A DNA stretch of 64,000 nt from Deltaproteobacteria bacterium (lineage in GTDB: Bacteria > Acidobacteriota > Thermoanaerobaculia > Multivoradales > JAHZIX01). Both the position numbers and the translations under genes were made by a program. The notes below the pieces were generated by a model that was given only the letters and a program-made list of their open reading frames with translations, was not told where the DNA came from and made no database searches. Below are positions 11,001 to 20,000 of this stretch, piece by piece. Where the stretch lies: NCBI GenBank assembly GCA_022601195.1, contig JAHZIX010000025.1, positions 1-64,000 on the forward strand, written 5' to 3'. Numbering within the stretch: position 1 is the stretch's first letter; every line of letters starts with the position of its first letter.

Positions 11001-14000
11001 GGGAATGCTGCGCCAGTGGCGGTCCACTTCGGTGACCGGGAAGAAATTCGACCACACGGTGGCCTCCGTGGCTCCCCCGAGAGCGATCACCTGGGCCTTG
11101 GGGAAACTTCCCCGCACCTGGTCCGGCAATCCCAAGGGCACCCAATCTCCACTCAAGAACACCAACCGAAGGGCCTCCTTCCCCGTCTGCGCAGCGGCTC
11201 CCAGGGAGGTCTCCAGCTGTGGCAGTAGGGGCGCTAGTTGCTGCAAGGCGGCCGGTGCCGAATCCCAATAGGTGATGGGCTCGGTAAAGAGGATGCGGGC
11301 CAGCGCCTCTGGGTCTCCAGCCTCGTCCCGATTGGCGACCCGCACCGTTCCCCCGGCAGCGAGCAGGCCGAAGACGTCGTACACGGAGAGATCGAAGCAC
11401 AGAGAGGTGATGAAAAGAACCCGATCTCCCGGCCCCACCTGGTAGGTGCGGTTGACCCACTCGATGAGATTGATCACCGGCTCATGGCGCACCATGACTC
11501 CCTTGGGACGTCCCGTGGAGCCTGAGGTGAAGATGATGTAGGCCATGTCTTCACCGCCGGTGAGATGCTCGAGAGACACGCTCGGCTGAGCTTCCAGATG
11601 TTGCCGGGTCCAATGGTGGCGCGCCGGCGTCTCCTGGAGATCCGGATCGCCATCGATGCAAACCAGATGATCCAGGTTAGAGGTATCTTCCAGCTCGAAG
11701 ACCAGGTCCAAAGCGCTTTCCGAGAACAGCAGAGCATTGATGCCGTTGGCCTTGACGATCCAGCTGATGCGCGACGCCGGGTAGCTCGTCTCCAGAGGCA
11801 CATAGGCCCCTCCCGCCTTGAGCACCCCCAACACCGTCGGCACCATCTCCGCGGAACGCTCCAACAACACCGCCACCAGATCCCCCCGGCGAACACCGAT
11901 GGAACGCAAATGGTGAGCGATCTGATTGGCCTGCTCCTCTACCTCCCGGTAGCTCCACTGACGACCGCCAAAGGCCACCGCCGGGGCATCGGGAGTTCGA
12001 GCCACTTGGGCTTCGAACAAGGAGTGAAGGGTCTCGTGACGATCGAAGGGCCGCGCCGTATCGTTCCATTCCGTGACCAACTGCTGGCACTCCGGAGCAC
12101 TCAACAGGGACAGCTCCGAGAGACGCCGAGTCGGGTCCTCGGCGGCGGCGGCCAACAAGGTCTGAAAATGATGCGCCATGCGAGAGATGGTGGAACCGTC
12201 CAGCAGCTCGGTGCGGTACTCGAACCACCCCTGGAGACCGTCCGCCGTCTCCGACAGCTGCAGGTTGAGGTCGAAGTTGGCGACCTGGCGATCGATATCC
12301 ACCAGGGAGAGATCGACCCCGGGCAAGCTGGTGCCTCCCATGGGGGCATCCGCCAACACCAAGGTCACTTGGAAGATCGGAGTCCGGCTGGTGTCGCGAT
12401 CCGGAGCTAGCTCTTCGAGCAACTTCTCGAAGGGAAGATCTTGGTTCGCATAGGCGCCCAGGGCCGTCTCCCGACTCCGGCCCAGAAGCTCCCCAAAGGA
12501 GGGGTCTCCCCCGAGATCCGTGCGGAAGGCGAGGAGATTGAAGAACATGCCAATCAAATCCTCTGCCTCTGGCCGGCGACGACCGGCGATGGGGGACCCG
12601 ACGACGATCTCCCGCTGCTGGCTGTAGCCGTGAAGCAGGGTCTGGTAGGCCGCCAAGAGAGTCATGAACAGCGTGCCACCATGGTCTCGGCTCAAGGCCC
12701 GCAAGCTCTCGGTCAACTCCTGAGACCAGGTCACACCGAAGCGTTTTCCTCGCACCGACAGCACCGCCGGACGGGGTCGATCCAAGGGAAGCTCCAACAC
12801 CTGGGGTGCCGACTCGAGACGCTGCTTCCAATAGTCCAGCTGGGGTTCCAGGATTCCGCTCTCGAACCAGTCCAACTGCCAAGCAGCAAAATCTGCGTAT
12901 TGGGCCCGTAGCTCCGGGAGCGGTCGATGGGCTGCCGCACTGGTTTTTGAAAAGTCAGTTCCTGAAAGACCGGTTCCTGAAGAGCCGGTTTCGGGCGAAC
13001 CGTTCACTGCTGCCAGGCCGGTCTCGGCGACGAGAGGCGTGTAGATGGCTGCCAGCTCTCGGGCGAAGACTCCCATGGACCAACCATCCGCAGCGATGTG
13101 ATGGAAGGTCAGCAGCAGAACATGCTCCCCTTCTGCAAGTTTCAGTAGGTGGACCCGAAATAGGTCATCCTGAGCCAGGTCGAAGGAAGCCCAAGCTTCC
13201 CGGGTGGCCAAGGAAACCATCTCGCCTTCCCGATCCTCCCCCCGCAGGCCAGCTAGATCGACTCGCGGTAAGGCCAGCTCGAATCGTTCCTGGACCCGTT
13301 GGTAGGGCTGGCCATCTTCGGCGCGAAATACCGTGCGCAGGGATTCCTGCCGTTCGACGATTCTCCCCAGGCTCCGCACCAGGGCTTCGGGGTCCAGATT
13401 TCCTTCCAGGCGAATGGCCGCCGGAACATTCAGAGTCGGGCTGCCCGGCACCAGCTGATCCAAGAACCACAGGCGCTGCTGGGCGGCGGAGAGACGCAGG
13501 GGTTGGTCCCGAGGCAAGCGTTCGATAGGGCCCATTTCCGGGGCATCGCCCGCCCCACCGGCAGCACCGACCGCAGCGGTGAGGGCGGCCACCGTCGGCG
13601 CCTCGAAGAGAACTTGCAGGGGCAGATCCACTTTCAAGACTTCCCGCAATCGGGTGATCACCTGAGTGGCCAACAAGGAGTGGCCGCCGAGGGCGAAGAA
13701 GTCCTGATTGCGTCCCACTTGAGGCAAGTCCAAGACCTGGCACCAAATGCCCGCCACCAGCTCCTCCACCGGTCCTATGGGGGCACCGTCATCGCCGCCC
13801 ACGTCCTCTCCCATCTGCCCCCAATCGGGCTCCGGAAGAGCGCCCCGGTCAACTTTTCCGTTGGCGGAAAGGGGCAGGGCTTCCAGCTCGACAAAGGCCA
13901 GGGGCACCATGTATTCGGGCAGTCTCTCCAACAGAAAACGGCGGATCTCATCCCGCTCCGGTAGGGGCTCCTCACCGGTCACCAGGTAGCCCACTAGGCG

Positions 14001-17000
14001 GCGACTCCCCCAGCGTTCCCCGGCCACCGAGGCCACCGCGGAACGGACTCCGGGGATCTCCAGCAGAGCAGCCTCGATCTCGCCCAGCTCGATGCGGTAA
14101 CCCTGGACCTTGACCTGAAAGTCCTCCCGGCCCAGGAACTCGATGTTGCCATCCGGCAGATAGCGTCCCAAATCTCCGGTGCGGTAGAGGCGCTCTCCGG
14201 TACGAGGGTGAGTCAGGAAGCTCCCGGAGGTCTTCTCCTCATCTCGCCAATAGCCCAATGCGACGCCGATGCCTCCGATGTACAGCTCGCCGGGCACCCA
14301 AACGGGCCGAGGGTCCAAGCCTTCGTCCAGGACGTGAAAGGTCTGGTTGACCATCGGCTTGCCATAGGGAACGCTGGCCCAGGAAGGCTCGACGGTATCG
14401 ATGGGATAGAGGATCGACCAGATGGACGCTTCCGTGGCGCCCCCCAAGCTGATGACCGAAGCCCCTGGGGCTCGTTTTTCGATCCGCTCCGGAAGGGAGA
14501 GGGGAATCCAATCACCACTCAGCAACACCAGCCGCAACCGGTCCGCCACCTGGTCCTCGGCGTGCTCTACCAACATCTCCATGAGAGCGGGAACGGTATT
14601 CCAGATGGTCACTCCGTGATCCGCTATGAGCTGCCACCAATGGCCCGGTTCGCGACGCCCGGAAGCTTCCGGCATGACGATGGCGCCACCGGCTCCCAGG
14701 AGACCGAAGAGGTCGTAGACGGAGAGATCGAAATTGAGCGCCGACAGGGCCAGAGTGCGATCCTCCGGACCGACCTGGAACCGCTGGTTGATGTCCACGC
14801 AGGTGTTCAAAGCCCCGCGGTGATCGATCATCACTCCCTTGGGCAAACCGGTAGAGCCAGAGGTGAAGATGACGTAGGCCAAGTCCGACGCTTGCTGCTG
14901 ACTCGGCGCCAGCTCCGGCAGTGCTGCCCCTTCGGGTACAGAAACCGTGGCGTCATCCACCACCAGTCTCTCGACTCCAGCGGGCCATTCCAGGCTGTCC
15001 TCCAACCAGGACTGAGTCAGCACGAAGCGAACCTTGCCAAACTCCAGTAGGAAGGCCTGCCGTTGCGCCGGCAACGCCGGATCCACGGGAAGATAGGCCG
15101 CACCGGAAACCAGCACGCCGAAGGCGGCGGCTACCTGCTCCCACCCCTTTTCCATGACGATGGCGACCAGCTCGTTGGGCTGGGCGCCGCGGTCTCGCAA
15201 CTGCTGCCCCAGACGAGCAGCGCCCGCTGCCAGCTCTCCATAGGAAACGCTGCGCCCGGGAGCCACCACCGCCACCGCCTCCGGATTGCGGCTCGCCTGG
15301 GCAAAAAACGGCTCCTGGAGAAGGCCCGCCGGTACAGGGTCTTCGGTGGCATTGACCGCGGACCGCACTTCCAATTGGTCCGCCGGTACCGAGGACAAGC
15401 TGGTGCGCTGCCAACTGCTCTCGTCCTTCAGTAGGTCCTGCAACAGAGAGCAATAGGCATCGAACATTTCGTCCAACAAACCGGGGGGCAGAATCTCTTC
15501 CACCACATCCCAGTTGAAGACCAGGGCGCCGTCTTCTTCGTAAACCTGATGATCCAAATAAACTTGGGGTGTCTGCGAGACCGAGTAACCGATCTCCGCA
15601 TCGAGCTCCCGCACCACTTCCAAGAGATCCCCTCGGCCCAGGTCCAAGAGGCTGGTGAAGACCACCGGCGCTGCCGCGCGGATTCCGCCCCCCTGCTTCC
15701 GGCCCAGCTCCCGCAGAACCTCCACACCGCTCATGTAGCGATGATCCAAGTCTTCGAACAGCCGCTGCTGGACCCCTTTGGCCCGTTTGCGAAAGGTCTC
15801 CTGGGGATCCAGATTGACCTCTAAGAGGTTGGTGGTGGTGAAATCCCCCACCAACTCGCCGACGTCCTGGTGCAGAGGGAGACGATTGAACAGGGTCAGG
15901 ACGATTAGGAAGTTCGGGTTCTTGCTCCAGGTGGCCAGCACCTGGGAGAAGGCCGTCAGCAGCAACCCCGAGGAGGTCACTCCAGCCCGCGTCGCCAACT
16001 CCCGCAAACGCTGCCAGTCCGCTGCCTCCACTCGGCTGGTACGACGCACGAAGCGGGGTTCCTGAAGAGCCGACAGAGCCTTGACCAGAGGTAGCTCCGG
16101 AGCTGGCGGCAAGGTGGCGAGACGCTCCTGCCAATAAGCTTCGCTACGGCGGTAGAGCGCCGATTGGCGAATCGCTTTTTCTGCCAACACATAGTCTCGG
16201 AAGGACAGTTCCGGGGCCGCTGCGGGCCGCCCCACCCGATAAGCCTCCGCCAGGTCTCGACCGATGACGCCGAAGCTCCACGCGTCGGCGATGAGCAAGT
16301 CGAAACTGAAGTGAAGCCGGTAGCGCCCCTCTCCGAGGCGGCTGGCGCGAATCTCGAAGAGTGGGAACCGGTCCGAGGGCATGACATTGTGAGACAGGCG
16401 CTGCCGAGTCGCCAAGAGACTCGCTTCCATCTCCTCTACCGGCAGGCCTCGCAAATCTTCCACTTCGATGCGGTAGGCCGGCACCTCTTCGAGGACCTGC
16501 TGCTGGCCATCGTCATGGACCACCGCCCGCAGCATGTCGTGACGATCCACCAGGCTCTGCCAAGCGACTTCGAGGCGAGGCAGGTCCAGGTTCTCGCTAT
16601 CCATTTCCAAATACCGGTGAGAGGCCACATTGCCCAGCTCGATCCCCGCCGAACGGCCGATCCAATAGGCCTGCTGAATCTCGGTCAGAGGAAAGGGCTC
16701 GAAGCGACTCTCCGTAGCCGGGGTAATGAGCTCCAAAACCTCGGCCTTCGAGCCCCGCTCTTCCGGGCCGGTCACACCGCCCCGGTCCTCCCCAGCCGTC
16801 GAGGTCGGACTCACGTGGGCCGCGAGCTCCGCCACCGTGGGCAGGAGAAAGAGATCCTTGAGGCGAACCTCGGTACCGAATTCCCGTTCCAGCTGTGCCG
16901 CCAGACGGGTGGCTAGGAGGGAATGGCCGCCGAGCTCGAAGAAGTTGTCGTGGGCCCCCACCCGCTCCACTTCCAGGAGCTCCCGCCAAATCTCGGCGAT

Positions 17001-20000
17001 GCGCTCCTCCACCGCTCCCGCCGGAGCTGCAAAATCTGCTGCCGGCGCGAGCCCCTGGCTCTCCAGGTAGGAATCGAAATGGGCCTTCAATTTGCGCCGA
17101 TCCGCCTTGCCGTTGAGGGTCAGAGGCATCTCGTCGATGGCGGCGAAGCGAGACGGTACGAAGGACTCGGGCAGACGATCCTTGAGAAAGGTCTGCAGGT
17201 CTCCGGCGCTGGGCATCTCGAATCCGTGGGCTCTCACCAGACAAGCAGCTAGGTAGGCACCCGTGGCGGAATCCGCCGCGAACACAGCCGCCTGTTCAAT
17301 GGCTGGATGCTCCAGGACCGCCGCCTCCACGTGCGCCGGCTCGATGCGAAAGCCGCGAATCTTCAGCTGGTCGTCGATGCGAGACAAGAAGGCGACCGTG
17401 CCGTCCGGTAGGTAGGACCCCAGATCTCCGGTGAAATAGAGTCCGACACCTTCCTTGCCAGCAGGGTCGGCGGTGAAGGCAGGATCGGTTCGGGTCTGGC
17501 CGATGGAGGCGGAGGAACCCGCCTCGCTGGAGCCGTCTTCAGCAGTGGCCGCCGCATCCTCGAGATAGCCCAGGGACAGGTAGGGAGTCCGCACGCAGAC
17601 CTCTCCTACCTCGCCGACTCCCGCCTGCTCTCCCTGGGGGCCTTGCACCACCAATTGAACACCATCGATGCCCCGGCCCAGGGGAACTCCACCACCCAGC
17701 CCCGGTTGCCCTTGGATTCGGCCTCGCTGAGCATCCATGGCAAGAAAATAGGACTGCCCCTGGGGGGTTTCCGTGGCGCCATAGAAATTGACCAAAGTCG
17801 CTTCCGGAGAGGTCTTCTCCAGCAAGCGCACATCTCTCCAGGTGAGCAGCTCACCCACCGTAAACACATAGCGAACGCTGGGCAAGCCCAAGTCGTCGGT
17901 GGGCCGGCCCGCCTCGTCGATGAGGGCTTCACTGGCCACCACCCGGAGCAGGGATGGGGTGCAATTGAGCACCGACAGATTCCCATCGCGGACCCAATCT
18001 CCAAGGCGCTTGGCATCCTTGTGAATTTCCGGAGGCGGAACGTGCAGGCTGCCGCCAAACCAAATGGGACCAAAGATGTCTCGCAGCAGAGGATCGTGGG
18101 CCAGACCGGACAGCAAGCTGAAGCGGTCCTCAGAGGTCACCTGGAAATTCTCGCCGTACCAGACGAAGAAATGACTCTGCGGCAAAAAGCTCCCGACGAT
18201 GCCCTTGGACCGACCGGTGGTCCCTGAGGTAAAAGCGATGTAGGCCAAGCCATTGGGATCCGGCGAGATGGCCGGGGGTTCCACGGGGGCTGCGGCCAAC
18301 CGGGCCTGGGAAGCCGCTTCGCCAATGGCGGGAAGATCCAACTGCAGGCGAAAAGGGTTCTCCGCCGCCCACGCGGCCACTTCCTCCGGCATGGAGCCAC
18401 ATCCCGGTAGGCGCAACCAGCCCTGGGGCCGAGCCATCTCCACCCGCTCCAGGACGGCCCGCGGTGGATAGGCTGGGTCGATCACCATAAAGGCAGCGCC
18501 GGCTTTCCAGATCCCCATGACCGCCCAAGGCAGACTGCCGTTGCGCTCCGCATGGATGGCCACCAGATCCCCTTCGCCGATGCCCGCTCCCCTCAGAACG
18601 TGGGCCAATCGATTGGTCCAAGCCTCGTACTCCCGGTAGGACCACTGCCCCGACGGATCCGCCAAGGCCAGACTCTCGGGGCTGCGGCGGGCGCTCTCGG
18701 TGAGCTTCTCGGTGATGAAACCATGCCACTCCGCTGAAAGAGGCCGGCTCGGGTCTGGCAACACCGCCCGTTCCTCGGGAGTCACCAGACTGAATCGGTC
18801 GATGCTCAACTCCGGGGCTTCCGCCACCTGTTCCAGCAGCCGGCCGTACTGGGCCAGGAAGATCTCCATGCGCCGCTCGGAAAACAGGTCCGCGTTGTAG
18901 ACCAGGTCGAAGTGGAGCCCGTCCTCCAGGTCCTCCACGTAAACGGTCATATCGAATTTGGCCGGAGGCTGAGGCTTGCTGAACAGCTCGATGTCCAACC
19001 CTTCCACCTGGGCCTTCTTGAAGGGGAAATTCAGCAGATTGAAGAACACCTGAAACAGCGGCGTGCGAGAGAGATCCCGAGGCACCTGCAGCTCTTCCAC
19101 CACCTTCTTATAGGGCATCTCCTGGTGCCCGAAGGCTCCCAGGGCGGTGTCTCGGAGGCGGCTCATCAGTTGGCGGAAGGTGGGCTTTTCGGAAAGATCC
19201 GCCCGCAGCACCAAGGTGTTGAGAAAGAATCCAAAAGCCTGCTCGAGATCCGCATGGGGACGAACCGAAGCGGGGGTCCCCACCAGGAGATCCTGTTGCC
19301 CGGTGTGGCGCCGCAGGATGAGAGCCAAAGCGGCCAGGAGAGTCATGAAAAGGGTTGCACCATCCCGACGCCCGACCTCCTTGAGGCTCGCGGCCAGGGC
19401 CTTCGGTAGAGCCAGCTGCTGCCGCCCCCCCCGGAAGGTCTGCACCGCCGGTCGTGGCCCGTCAGTGGGTAGCTCCAGAACCATGGGAGCGCCGCTGAGC
19501 TGCTCTTTCCAATAGGAGACTTGCTCCTCCAGAAATTCTCCCTGGAGACGCTGCCGTTGCCAAACGGCGAAGTCCGCCAGTTGCAGCGGCAGAGCTGGAA
19601 GCTCCGGCTGCCGCCCCTGCACTAGCTCACCGTAGACCGTGACCAACTCCCGCACCAGGATTCCCATGGACCAACCGTCGGAAATGGCGTGGTGGGTGTT
19701 GAGGAGGAGCACGTGTTCCTGGGGTCCCAAATGGGCCAAGGTGGCTCGAAACAGAGGACCGGCCGCCAGGTCGAAGGGAGTCCCCACATCCTCCTCGGAA
19801 AGCTTCTCGGCGACAGCGGCTCGTTGCTCCGGCTCCAAGTGGGATAGATCCACCACGGGCAGGGGAAAGGGAGCCGGCGGCAAGATCATCTGGCAGGGGC
19901 CGCCGTCGACCTTGGGCAAGGTGGTTCGCAACGCCTCGTGGCGTGCCACCAGAAGGGTCAAGCTCTGTTCCAAGGGTCGGCTCGCCAAGGGGCCGCCGAG

